This document shows, in pieces, positions 40,361 through 48,611 of a DNA stretch of 50,642 nucleotides. Source of the stretch: a virus. The notes beneath the pieces are model-generated. The model was not told the origin of the DNA and searched no databases. It saw only the letters and a list, made by a program, of their open reading frames with translations. A program made the translations under genes and the position numbers. Every line of letters starts with the position of its first letter. Position 1 is the stretch's first letter. Location: positions 1 through 50,642 of the IMG/VR virus record IMGVR_UViG_3300030098_005849; one strand, 5' to 3'.

Positions 40361-43300
40361 TGTCAAAGTTTGAATCTATAACTGCTTATGATTCCCCAGG
40401 AGTGATTTTAAATCAGTTCTTAAATGATTCTGTCACAATGGAATCAGTATTCAATACTTTTGTACGGCCTAATAACCTATCTCCTGTTCAAAGAGAAAAC
40501 TATCGAACTCTGTTAAAAGATAAACATGCAGGGGAAAGTAAGCTAGGAAGAGCTTTAATAGGTATAGCGACTAACCCTTTTGTATGGTTAACCATAGGTT
40601 TATCTCCTCCAGGAGCTAGAGCTGTTCAATCAGGAACTAAAATTTTTACTCAGAATGCTCGATTGGCTTCTAAAAATATATCTACTAACTCTGATTTCTT
40701 ACAACAAGTAGGTGCTTTAGATGCTCATGATATCTATAGAGGCACCAGTGTTGTTCCTATTCTACAAAAAGTTAAAGGAACAATGGATGAGTTAGGTAAT
40801 GAAGTAAACGAAATTTTAGAACCTGCTCTTAATAAAATGGCTAAACGGTTGTCAGTTAAGCATGATGTGGTTATTTCCCCCCAAGACATTATGTCGGGGA
40901 ATGTTCCTTCTAATGTAAAGTCTGATGTAGCGGAAGCTAAAAGGTTAGTAAGTGCTGCTTTGGAAAAAAGGTATCTCTCTGAAGAATCGAATGTTAGAAG
41001 AGTAATGGGAATAACAGAAGATGGTAAATCGGTTATAGAAGAAATTCCTATCAAACAACTAGTAAATGAAAATGTTATGAATGCCAGGTTATCTGCTCTA
41101 GGTGCTGATGAACTAGTAACTGCTATGCGTAAAAGTTATAACACTCGTTATGCCAAATTAATTTTAGACGAGGATAATTTTAAGTTGTATCAAGAAGCTT
41201 TGGATAGAGGAGAAAGTATAGAAGATGCAGCTAGGTTTATTAAAAAAGACCAGGATAAATTAGATCGTATCTTCAGATCTTTTACTGCAGGAAAAGAAGG
41301 AAATGTATTATTTAATGCTAATGCGGTAGAAAAGTTTAATGACTTTCATAGGGGTGCTGATCTTGTAGAACAACTTCTTGGAGCCGATGCTGCATTGTTA
41401 TTTAAACAAGGGAAGTTATCTAAAGAAGTATTTGATGAGTTTATAGATGTTACTTTTATTAACCCTATGAGACAACAAAACTATGTCCCTCGTAATAATC
41501 TTAGCCCTTTAGTTGATCACAGAGGAAGAGCAAGAAAAATAGGTGGGATACACTCAGCTACTACTCCTGCAGAAATAGCAGAATATTCAAGTGAGTTTAA
41601 TATAGCTAGTAATTTTGGTGACACAGCTGAAGCTACTAAAAAATCTAACCTTATTCAAAAAGGTTTAAAAGAAACTACTTTTGATCCTGAAGACTTAGAC
41701 TACTTTATTAATCTAGCAAATACCCCAGGAGCTGAAATTCCTGAGCTTGCTTTTTCATTACGAAATCAAAAAGAACGAACTATAAGTGTTGCTAAATCAA
41801 GATACGCTAATAATGAAGGGGTTACTTTAGTTGACCCTATGGATCCCTTTGCTAACCACAATAGATACATGCGTAAAACAGGTGAAACATACGCTTACCA
41901 TGTAGCAGGTAAAGGGGGCAAAGATTTTGCTGATGAGTTTTGGTCTCCGTTAATAGCAGATGTAGATGCTAATATTAAAGATGCTCAAAGAATAGGTGGT
42001 AAATCTGCTCGAGAGTTAAAAGCTACTTATAGTGTACGTTTAGATGATGCGGATTTAGATATTCCATTAAGTGTAAATATTAATAAAGCTGGGGCTGCTC
42101 CCAAAGGAGGCTGGTCTGTAGCTGACCTTTTAGAAAGAGAATATAAATTATTAAATTCAATGGGAAGAACACAGGCAAAAGAAGTATTGTCTGATTTGTT
42201 TATTCCTAAGATGGCTAATCGTCTTTCTATTAAACATACTTCAACTCTTGCTGCTCAATACAGTTCAAAGATTGCTATAGATAATTTTGCCAAAGGAACT
42301 TTTGGTAAAGGAATTAGAAGATATGGTGGTTCTTTAGGTAATAAGTTTGTAGATAAGTTAGAAAACCTAGCTTCTGTAAACTTAGACAAACCTCTTACAG
42401 GTAGAAATGTACATGAAAGAATAGCTAGTTATTTATATGTGTCTCACCTGGGAGTGAACTTAGGTTCAGTTATGTTGAACTTAACCCAACCTTTTTTACA
42501 TACTGCAGCTTGGTCAGGAACAGGTAATGTTGTAAAAGCCTACGGTCAAGCCGTAGGAGATATGTTGAACTATACTAAACAAAGGATAGCTAAACACGGA
42601 TTTGGTAGGATTTCTAACAACCAAAGAAGTAAGTTAATTCAAGATAATCTTACTCATGCTGAGTTAATAGGTATCCAAGATGATTTGTTTAAAAACTTAG
42701 ACGATGCTATTAGTACTGGAGTAGGAGGAGAACCTCCTTCTATGGCTAGATGGTTATCTATGGATTTACCTATGAAGATGTTTGAAAAAACAGAATGGTT
42801 AAATCGTTTAGTAACTGCTCATACCGTAGATAATCTTTATAAACAAGCAGGGACTAAAGCTGCTTTTATAAAAGGTTCAAGTGCTTATTTTAATAGACTT
42901 CAATCTATCCAAGAAATGGTAGATAAAACTCAGTTTGGTGGCACTGCCTTAAATCAGCCCTTACTCTTCCAAGGGGCTGGACCAATTGGAAGGGTAGGAG
43001 ATCTTCCTACAGCTCGTCAGTTTCTTTCTTTTCCTATGAAAGCCTTTACTTCTCTTGTTCGTACCAGTCAAGATGTAGGGGGAGGAAGACGGTTTCTTAG
43101 CCCTATTCTAGGAGGAGCTGAGATACCCCAGTTTGCGGGGCGTTATACGGCTCCTATGGCTGACTTTGCCAGAAGTATGGGGATAGGGGCTGTGATCTAC
43201 GAAGCCAGTAAGGAGATGCTAGGGGCTGATATGACCAGAGGCCTAGGAGCTTCTGCTTATTTTGAGATCTTACCTTTTAATGAGATTATGAATCAGAACC

Positions 43301-44136
43301 AAAATCGAAAGACTTTTGGTATTTTGCCTACTCCTCCCATCCTTGATATTGCAGTCAATATGGTAAGTGACGGGGGGTTAACAGGACAATCATTTGCAAG
43401 ACTACTCCCTGGTGGAGTTTCTTTGTCTAGAGCTTTATCAATATCTACTCAAGCTGATCCTAGTTCTTTATTTGGTTTGCCTCAAGCCATGCAAAAAAAG
43501 TATGTTGATTGGAACAAGCCAAACGAAAAAGGAATGTATCCCGTGTATATGGGAGATGGTAGATTCGTAGAATATAGAGATGGTAAAGAGTTAGTATTAA
43601 AAGGTTTAGGTATGGACTTGGGTAGGTACAACAAGTCAGGTGAATTAGATGGATACCTTTTAAAACAAAGAGAAATTATAAGAGATTACAAAAGAAGAGC
43701 ATTGGCTGCTTTGATGTCTAATGACATTGAGGAGTACAATAAGATTGATTTAGATTTCCGTAGGAAGTATAGAGATCCTAAAACAGGGGAAGAATTACCT
43801 CTTACTATTACTAGGACTCAACTACGTTCCTTTATAGATAATCGTAATAAAGCTAGAACAGAAAGAATTTACGATCAGTTAGATAAGAATGTAAGAAGTC
43901 AATACGAAAAATTGTTTGCAGGAGAAGCGGATCGTGTGGGTATTCCTGAACATGTAATTCTTAATCCTGAAGCTAAAACTGCTAAAGCAAGATCACAATT
44001 TTTTGATAGAAATTCAAATTTAAACTTAACTCCTGAGACAGAACAGTTTATAAATAAGATGATGCGTGATCAAAAAGAGAAAGAGTTTTTCCAAGAACCA
44101 TCTTTTATAGGTTACAAGCCTTATGGGACAGAATAA
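40360..44136 (+). CDS. Large internal virion/ejection protein candidate, 1258 residues
   Basis: The longest helical protein of the block, and last of the virion series, as T7 gp16-like proteins often are. It starts MSKFESITAYDSPGVILNQF. A hydrophobic stretch (GRALIGIATNPFVWLTIGLS) occurs near residue 65, and further ones around 690 to 720 (YLYVSHLGVNLGSVMLNLTQ). I do not see a transglycosylase motif. Its late part, FGLPQAMQKKYVDWNKPNEK, then DPKTGEELPLTITRTQLRSF, is charged. Likely ejected with DNA. Confidence 0.6.
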   Translation: MSKFESITAYDSPGVILNQFLNDSVTMESVFNTFVRPNNLSPVQRENYRTLLKDKHAGESKLGRALIGIATNPFVWLTIGLSPPGARAVQSGTKIFTQNARLASKNISTNSDFLQQVGALDAHDIYRGTSVVPILQKVKGTMDELGNEVNEILEPALNKMAKRLSVKHDVVISPQDIMSGNVPSNVKSDVAEAKRLVSAALEKRYLSEESNVRRVMGITEDGKSVIEEIPIKQLVNENVMNARLSALGADELVTAMRKSYNTRYAKLILDEDNFKLYQEALDRGESIEDAARFIKKDQDKLDRIFRSFTAGKEGNVLFNANAVEKFNDFHRGADLVEQLLGADAALLFKQGKLSKEVFDEFIDVTFINPMRQQNYVPRNNLSPLVDHRGRARKIGGIHSATTPAEIAEYSSEFNIASNFGDTAEATKKSNLIQKGLKETTFDPEDLDYFINLANTPGAEIPELAFSLRNQKERTISVAKSRYANNEGVTLVDPMDPFANHNRYMRKTGETYAYHVAGKGGKDFADEFWSPLIADVDANIKDAQRIGGKSARELKATYSVRLDDADLDIPLSVNINKAGAAPKGGWSVADLLEREYKLLNSMGRTQAKEVLSDLFIPKMANRLSIKHTSTLAAQYSSKIAIDNFAKGTFGKGIRRYGGSLGNKFVDKLENLASVNLDKPLTGRNVHERIASYLYVSHLGVNLGSVMLNLTQPFLHTAAWSGTGNVVKAYGQAVGDMLNYTKQRIAKHGFGRISNNQRSKLIQDNLTHAELIGIQDDLFKNLDDAISTGVGGEPPSMARWLSMDLPMKMFEKTEWLNRLVTAHTVDNLYKQAGTKAAFIKGSSAYFNRLQSIQEMVDKTQFGGTALNQPLLFQGAGPIGRVGDLPTARQFLSFPMKAFTSLVRTSQDVGGGRRFLSPILGGAEIPQFAGRYTAPMADFARSMGIGAVIYEASKEMLGADMTRGLGASAYFEILPFNEIMNQNQNRKTFGILPTPPILDIAVNMVSDGGLTGQSFARLLPGGVSLSRALSISTQADPSSLFGLPQAMQKKYVDWNKPNEKGMYPVYMGDGRFVEYRDGKELVLKGLGMDLGRYNKSGELDGYLLKQREIIRDYKRRALAALMSNDIEEYNKIDLDFRRKYRDPKTGEELPLTITRTQLRSFIDNRNKARTERIYDQLDKNVRSQYEKLFAGEADRVGIPEHVILNPEAKTAKARSQFFDRNSNLNLTPETEQFINKMMRDQKEKEFFQEPSFIGYKPYGTE

Positions 44137-44893
44137 GAAGTCTAAGTTTTTAGCATTTAGTTGTGTGCATGTGCCTTTTCATCCAGAGGATATAATAAAA
44201 TCCTTACAAGAAGTTATTGTAAAAGAAAAACCTACCCATGTAATTTGTTTAGGAGATCTCTTTGATGCTACTGCCGTATCTGTCCACCCCGATGAAGCCT
44301 CTCATACTCTTGAAGAGGAGTATTATCAAGGAGCTAAATTCCTGGAACAAGTTGAATCTGTATGCTCTGAGCATTGCAAGCTCATCTGGATGCACGGCAA
44401 TCACGATGACAACATTCTTTACCCCGACCCTCGTAGAACTGACCATCGCTTACGTTCTCTGCTTGATTGGAATAGGCATTCTCAACTTGGCAAAACGTTT
44501 AGAAGATGGCGACAGTTTCCCTATATTAATTCAGAGAAGGGGATCTATAGACTTGGACCAGTCCTCTTTGCACATGGATTCAAAGCAGGGGGAAACAGCG
44601 ATGAAATCGAAGCCATCCACTTTAACAACCTCATGGGAGGACATGCCCATAGACTCATTGTACGAGGACACACCCACAGACCCGTCCCTCCAACACAATG
44701 CATGAAGGCTCGTGGTGTATCTCTTCCCCTCTGGTATGCTAATGCGGGGACTCTAGGGCCTTTGAAGCCTGTCTATATGAGAAGGAAAGATTCATCTAAC
44801 TGGGGACATGGAGTCGTGGTAGGTGAATGCAATACAGGAGATGTAAGGAGACCTAGTAAAAAAGACTGGGATTCTCAACTAATAACGCTATGA
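44123..44893 (+). CDS. Metallophosphoesterase
   Basis: Product of 256 residues with the calcineurin-like order: FSCVHVPFH (residues 12 to 20), ICLGDLFDA (Asp45, Asp48), MHGNHDD (Asn93, His94), FAHGF and VRGHTHRP. In most relatives the first motif is DxH; here the Asp position is Cys14. Some phage members seem to share this Cys, so activity may be kept. Substrates could be nucleic acid ends or small phosphoesters. It overlaps the preceding gene by 14 bases and the next as ATGA. Confidence 0.82.
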   Translation: MGQNKKSKFLAFSCVHVPFHPEDIIKSLQEVIVKEKPTHVICLGDLFDATAVSVHPDEASHTLEEEYYQGAKFLEQVESVCSEHCKLIWMHGNHDDNILYPDPRRTDHRLRSLLDWNRHSQLGKTFRRWRQFPYINSEKGIYRLGPVLFAHGFKAGGNSDEIEAIHFNNLMGGHAHRLIVRGHTHRPVPPTQCMKARGVSLPLWYANAGTLGPLKPVYMRRKDSSNWGHGVVVGECNTGDVRRPSKKDWDSQLITL

Positions 44894-45099
44894 ATAAAAT
44901 TACTAGAGAACAGTTAGAGAATCTAGATTTCTTAGATCTTTATGAGATAATCAAAGAGTCCCCTCATTTTAGAGGAACACTCGACAGGGCAATCAACTAT
45001 TATAGGGTTCAAAATAATGGGTCAAAAAAAAGAGATCAAGAAAGAGTTTTTTCCTCCAATGTACAAAATGGTATACGTGATATGGATAGACAGTTGTGA
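44890..45099 (+). CDS. Small hypothetical protein, 69 residues
   Basis: Start overlaps the phosphoesterase stop as ATGA. The product (MNKITREQLENLDFLDLYEI, ending RDMDRQL) is a charged helical protein. Its last 27 codons share DNA with the following gene in another frame. No family recognised. Confidence 0.55.
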   Translation: MNKITREQLENLDFLDLYEIIKESPHFRGTLDRAINYYRVQNNGSKKRDQERVFSSNVQNGIRDMDRQL

Positions 45100-45298
45100 G
45101 CCAGGGGAAAACGCTGAAGTAGAACTTAATGAGATCCCCACCCCCCAAGTTATCCAACAGGTGGGCATGTTAATTAGGGATGAAGAAGATTATATTACTA
45201 TGGCTGGGGCCTGGAAACCTGAACTTAAAACTATGGACTATGTGATCACGATCCCTAAGTTTGCTATCACTTCTATTTACTACCTAGGCGGGGTTTAA
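45017..45298 (+). CDS. Small phage protein (MYKMVYVIWIDSCEP motif)
   Basis: Opens at ATG 45017 (93 residues); ATG 45059 (MYKMVYVIWIDSCEP) is a possible shorter start, but has no ribosome site. The sequence, with EVELNEIPTPQVIQQVGMLI and ITIPKFAITSIYYL, resembles a small family I remember from phages of aquatic bacteria, function unknown. It forms the end of the rightward unit and overlaps the convergent leftward gene by 15 bases. Confidence 0.6.
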   Translation: MGQKKEIKKEFFPPMYKMVYVIWIDSCEPGENAEVELNEIPTPQVIQQVGMLIRDEEDYITMAGAWKPELKTMDYVITIPKFAITSIYYLGGV

Positions 45299-46042
45299 CT
45301 TTTGACTGATAATTGGTCTAGGGTGTTCGTATTTTTTATTTAATGGAAAAGGGCAAACTTCCTCTAGGTAACTAACTTTAAAGTCTACTTGTCTTTGAGT
45401 CATCAGATAGTCATGGGTATTCAAGTTGTCAAAGGTATTGTTTCGTAACCCTGTTATCTTTACTACATCTACCCCATAAGCATTGGCTAACATAATCCCA
45501 TAGGGGCTAGTAGTTTGAAGGTGATTAGCAGATCTAATCGCATGGATTATTTCATCAGGATTAGCATGAGGATGGATTACCAACATTGAATCGACTACCC
45601 AATTTTGATTAGCAAAGTATTCAAATTCTGCCTCATCCGAAGGAAGCAAGACTGCATCAAATTCCCTAGTCCTTTCGGGAAGGAAAAAGTAGGGAAGCAA
45701 ATGCCACAAGAAACCACAGGGTTGTTCTCTTAAATACATATAATCTTTGGTAGTGAGCTCACATAAAGACTGTGATCCTCTTCCCCATATAGCTCGAATG
45801 TCTACGTTTGGAGCGATACGATCCTGTCTAGAAAAGAATCCTGCCCCAAAAACTATCGTGCCAGGTGCTGCCATATGTGCTATTGGATGACCCCCCAATA
45901 TCCATTCTTGATTAGATTCCTCATCTTCCTCTTCTAATCCTGCTACCTTCACAAAGAAATCAGTCAATTTAAACTCGAAATTATCCTTATGCAAAGGCTC
46001 GATATAAGGGCAATTCTCTGGGGTAAATCTAATTAAACGCAT
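45284..46042 (-). CDS. Polysaccharide pyruvyl transferase-like protein
   Basis: Product of 252 residues with the order expected for this family: a start region with FKLTDFFVKVAG, then GGHPIAHMAAPGTIVFGAGF followed by FSRQDRIAP and VDIRAIWGRGSQSL (compare GS..H.A.PGT.VWGAG and ..VRGP.S of relatives). A later part has LVIHPHANPDEIIHAIRSAN, similar to the donor half. Such enzymes add pyruvyl groups or act as glycosyltransferases on surface polysaccharides. It stands alone on the leftward strand, convergent with the virion block, preceded by a hairpin and TAGGAG. Foreign-gene capture is plausible. Confidence 0.65.
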   Translation of the reverse strand: MRLIRFTPENCPYIEPLHKDNFEFKLTDFFVKVAGLEEEDEESNQEWILGGHPIAHMAAPGTIVFGAGFFSRQDRIAPNVDIRAIWGRGSQSLCELTTKDYMYLREQPCGFLWHLLPYFFLPERTREFDAVLLPSDEAEFEYFANQNWVVDSMLVIHPHANPDEIIHAIRSANHLQTTSPYGIMLANAYGVDVVKITGLRNNTFDNLNTHDYLMTQRQVDFKVSYLEEVCPFPLNKKYEHPRPIISQKLNPA

Positions 46043-46063
46043 GTAAAGCTCCTATTAAAAGAC

Positions 46064-46088
46064 TCTCCTGGCTGCGGTAACCAGGAGA
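46064..46088 (-). promoter_or_regulatory. Hairpin leader upstream of the pyruvyl transferase-like gene
   Basis: TCTCCTGG (46064..46071) pairs with CCAGGAGA (46081..46088). On the leftward transcript it is followed by a short leader with TAGGAG before ATG 46042. Same layout as the hairpins at 7.4 and 11.5 to 12.7 kb. The rest of the divergent region to 46208 is AT-rich, with TATAAT at 46188, but I could not find a matching -35 box. Confidence 0.6.
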
Positions 46089-46208
46089 ATCCAGAAGAGA
46101 AGAGAATGAGCGAATCAATATGAGCATGGGCTACTGGTGTTGTAGCCCAATACTCTACTTGGGGGGAGACTAAATAATTATACAGTATATAATACATATG
46201 GGTGAAAA

Positions 46209-46496
46209 ATGGATAGTGCAGCATCATTTTTAAAAGCCGTTGAAGCGGTAGGATTCGAAGCAGCAATGGCTATTGCTGGCTTCTTAGCCTTCTTTTTTAC
46301 CGTTAAATGGATGATGAAGACTTTAACAGACAAGTTAGACAAACAATTTGGTATGATTGTAAAGTTAATAGATCGTATTAGGATACTTGATAACGACATA
46401 ATTAGGCTAGAAACTATGATCCGTATCATGAAAGATATGCCACCTGATTGGGAAAGGTTAGGTAAACGAAATCCAGAAGACATTAGAAAAGACTGA
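46209..46496 (+). CDS. Holin-like membrane protein (N-terminal helix, cytoplasmic coil)
   Basis: Product of 95 residues. Residues 15 to 34 form one membrane helix (GFEAAMAIAGFLAFFFTVKW), followed by a coiled-coil part (KTLTDKLDKQFGMIVKLIDR) and the end DWERLGKRNPEDIRKD. That layout recalls BhlA/UviB-type holin-like peptides. It starts its own rightward unit, with the start MDSAAS after an AT-rich upstream region. A holin or membrane adaptor role fits, but it is not proven. Confidence 0.6.
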   Translation: MDSAASFLKAVEAVGFEAAMAIAGFLAFFFTVKWMMKTLTDKLDKQFGMIVKLIDRIRILDNDIIRLETMIRIMKDMPPDWERLGKRNPEDIRKD

Positions 46497-46653
46497 ACGA
46501 TGTTTATACTGCTATTCACAAGCAGGATATGTATATGTGCATAGTCACTATCAATGCGTAAGCTGTCATACTAATGTTGAACCTTGTTGCCAAGGTATGA
46601 AGAATGCCTCTCTCCCAATCCGTGGGGAGAACATCTCCCACCCCAAACATTGA
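46462..46653 (+). CDS. Zinc-ribbon protein frame lacking a standard start codon
   Basis: In the +1 frame relative to the holin-like gene, an open stretch from 46462 to TGA 46653 encodes a compact motif: CLYCYSQAGYVYVHSHYQCV then SCHTNVEPCCQG. Two CxxC pairs plus CC, with the HYQC and PCC words, match a small zinc-ribbon family I remember from aquatic bacteria and phages. The open part begins with GTAAACGAAATC, and no ATG, GTG or TTG precedes the first Cys. Start by a rare codon, a +1 frameshift from the upstream gene, or a sequence error are the options. A terminator overlaps its stop. Confidence 0.5.
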   Translation, partial: VNEIQKTLEKTERCLYCYSQAGYVYVHSHYQCVSCHTNVEPCCQGMKNASLPIRGENISHPKH

Positions 46654-46666
46654 GGTGCGTTTTTTT
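46639..46666 (+). terminator. Terminator after the zinc-ribbon frame
   Basis: CACCCCAA pairs with TTGAGGTG (46639..46657, one mismatch) around ACA, followed by CG and seven T. The TGA of the zinc-ribbon frame is inside the stem. This ends the short rightward unit. Confidence 0.7.
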
Positions 46667-46715
46667 CATGAAAGAGAGACATCCTTATTTGTACTTAAAT
46701 AGTGTATCAAAGAAA

Positions 46716-46754
46716 CAACTCCCCCCAGCAGATCTGGTTAACTAAGGGGAGTTG
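46716..46754 (-). terminator. Terminator of the leftward recombination module
   Basis: CAACTCCCC (46716..46724) pairs perfectly with GGGGAGTTG (46746..46754). On the leftward strand TTTCTTTG follows. It lies just past the stop of the SSB-like gene at 46763. Confidence 0.75.
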
Positions 46755-46762
46755 AATCTAAG

Positions 46763-47278
46763 TTAATTACCTACAAGATACTGAAGATACTCAGTCTTAT
46801 AGGTTCGGGTGCCTCTCTGATTGTATTGGCAACGAATCATTGCCACTACTGCACTATCACCATTGAACTTAGCTTGAACGCTATCAATAGCTGAAGGCAG
46901 ATCGTTTACTGCTTCACCCATTAAAGTTTTAAGGTGACCTTTGAATCTTTCCATTTCGATTCGTGTGCGGGTTTTAGATCCATCATGTGTAAGAACATTA
47001 GAATCTTTGATCAGGTTGAAAGGAGCACCCTTCCACACCAAAGCAGTAGATCTATCGGGGTCATCTACCAACTGGTATTCGAATTGAATCATGATTGATG
47101 GAAACTCTTGACCATCTGATGATTGACGGAACGAAGCGTTCTCATCTATTTTCATACCAAGAACATAACATTCATGGTTACCTGCTGCAGGCCATTCTCC
47201 TAGTGAACCAAGACCTTGGTCAGCAGTTGCGTTGTTGTATTCATCTTGTAACGATGCGAAGATTGCGGATGTACTCAT
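46763..47278 (-). CDS. Single-stranded DNA-binding-like protein
   Basis: Product of 171 residues; the early part (GEWPAAGNHECYVLGMKIDE) and a beta-rich core (MIQFEYQLVDDPDRSTALVW), then a helical part and IRCQYNQRGTRTYKTEYLQY, recall DUF669-type phage single-strand binding proteins that accompany Sak-type recombinases. Start overlaps the Sak4-like gene stop as ATGA. It should coat single-stranded DNA during replication and annealing. Confidence 0.65.
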   Translation of the reverse strand: MSTSAIFASLQDEYNNATADQGLGSLGEWPAAGNHECYVLGMKIDENASFRQSSDGQEFPSIMIQFEYQLVDDPDRSTALVWKGAPFNLIKDSNVLTHDGSKTRTRIEMERFKGHLKTLMGEAVNDLPSAIDSVQAKFNGDSAVVAMIRCQYNQRGTRTYKTEYLQYLVGN

Positions 47279-48165
47279 TTAGTATTTCCTTCTATTGCGG
47301 TTTTATATTTTAAGGCGAAATCATTCCAAGCACCCTGCTTCGGAACTTCAAAAGAATCGGGTAAGTTCACACGACATTTAGTAATACCGCTTAATGACTC
47401 GTCATTTACTTTAACGAAGTGCTTACTTACTTTAGAAGATACAGTCTTCTGTGGACCAGGCTTACCACCTGGGCCTTTCATTTGTACAGTTTTACTTTCA
47501 GTTACCCAAGAGTTTTCAAAGGCTATAACCAATTCAAACAAAGGGAATAAACGTTTATAGAAACTATCTGTGATAGTCAGTTCAGGTCTAATAATATATC
47601 TGTCATCACCTAAAGGGATCTTGGCATTGACAATGTGACATATGTAATAGAACCCGTATCCATACTTTCGGATATCGGTAGCGAAACGAACGAGTTCTTC
47701 GTAGACATCATCCCATGCTCTACGCCCATCCATTTCCTTCCAAGTTTTCTTTCCTGCTTTTTCGGTGACATGATCTTTCACCATAGAGATGGCAGGATTA
47801 AGTGAATCAACTACTACTGTTTCAGGTCTAGGAACATCATCCTTCGCCATCTGTATAAGTTGTTCTTTTTTGTTTAGGACTGCTTGCCAATTTAGAACCA
47901 TAGGTTTGTTACCTACATCTATAGCTCTTCCTTGTGCATCTACACCAGGCCACATACACGCTTGTGGTTCATCGTTCGTGGTACTACTAGCGTCTGTGTT
48001 TATGATGAATGCTTCAGGATTAGATTGTATGAAGCAAGACTTTCCTGATCCAGGCATACCTACAAGCAAGCCTAGAAGTTTGCCAGGAGGATGTATCATC
48101 TTCTCGGCAGCGAATCCAAGTTGTGAATATTTATTCACGGGTTTATCTAAAAGGGTTTGTTTCAT
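47275..48165 (-). CDS. Sak4-like RecA-fold ATPase
   Basis: Product of 296 residues. Walker A GMPGSGKS (36 to 43), an aspartate strand AFIINTDAS, Walker B ETVVVDSL (Asp120) and a YYICHIVNAKIPLGDD segment with sensor role match the AAA_24/Sak4 family, small RecA-like recombinases of phages. It would help strand annealing or exchange with the SSB-like protein next to it. Ends overlap neighbours as ATGA on both sides. Confidence 0.78.
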   Translation of the reverse strand: MKQTLLDKPVNKYSQLGFAAEKMIHPPGKLLGLLVGMPGSGKSCFIQSNPEAFIINTDASSTTNDEPQACMWPGVDAQGRAIDVGNKPMVLNWQAVLNKKEQLIQMAKDDVPRPETVVVDSLNPAISMVKDHVTEKAGKKTWKEMDGRRAWDDVYEELVRFATDIRKYGYGFYYICHIVNAKIPLGDDRYIIRPELTITDSFYKRLFPLFELVIAFENSWVTESKTVQMKGPGGKPGPQKTVSSKVSKHFVKVNDESLSGITKCRVNLPDSFEVPKQGAWNDFALKYKTAIEGNTK

Positions 48166-48611
48166 CCTATATCAATTCCTCCAAATTTTTCAAAATCAGT
48201 TTTTGTGGGTTTGACAAAGTTACCAGAACCTTGCACTTTTTGCAACTCTTGAGTATTAGTATTTTGAATATTTTTTACTGGCTCTGGAATGTTAGTTTGA
48301 ATCCTTACTTGAGTTTCAAATTTAATTCCTAAGTATTCACACCAAGTATTGAACTGCTTCAAAGTTATTACAGTTTTATATTTCTTTTGAAAAGATTGAT
48401 GTAACTCTTTAATGTTTTTAGGCATCTGTTTAGTTACTGATAACTCACCTAGTAGTTGATCTATAAAAGGATAGATTAACTTGGAAGCTATTTCTTTATC
48501 AAATCTTTTTGTCCAACACAACGGTGGTTTCTTTTGGGAGGCTACGCTCCCCGCACTTTGGGCGGGAGCGGATGCCGACTTAGAGGAACTTGACTTCTTT
48601 GTCACGGTCAT
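48162..48611 (-). CDS. Hypothetical protein of the recombination module
   Basis: Product of 149 residues. N-terminal 28 residues are Ser/Ala/Lys-rich and disordered (SSSSKSASAPAQSAGSVASQ), followed by a helical middle (LIYPFIDQLLGELSVTKQMP) with a possible HTH (ITLKQFNTWCEYLGIKF). The start overlaps the RecB-like gene end by 32 bases. Could be a DNA-binding adaptor for the nuclease and the ATPase. Confidence 0.55.
   Translation of the reverse strand: MTVTKKSSSSKSASAPAQSAGSVASQKKPPLCWTKRFDKEIASKLIYPFIDQLLGELSVTKQMPKNIKELHQSFQKKYKTVITLKQFNTWCEYLGIKFETQVRIQTNIPEPVKNIQNTNTQELQKVQGSGNFVKPTKTDFEKFGGIDIG

Noticed and set aside
46668-46745. Short rightward frame of 25 residues (MKERHPYLYLNS...)
   Set aside because: No ribosome site, it begins just after a terminator and runs into the opposite-strand terminator stem.
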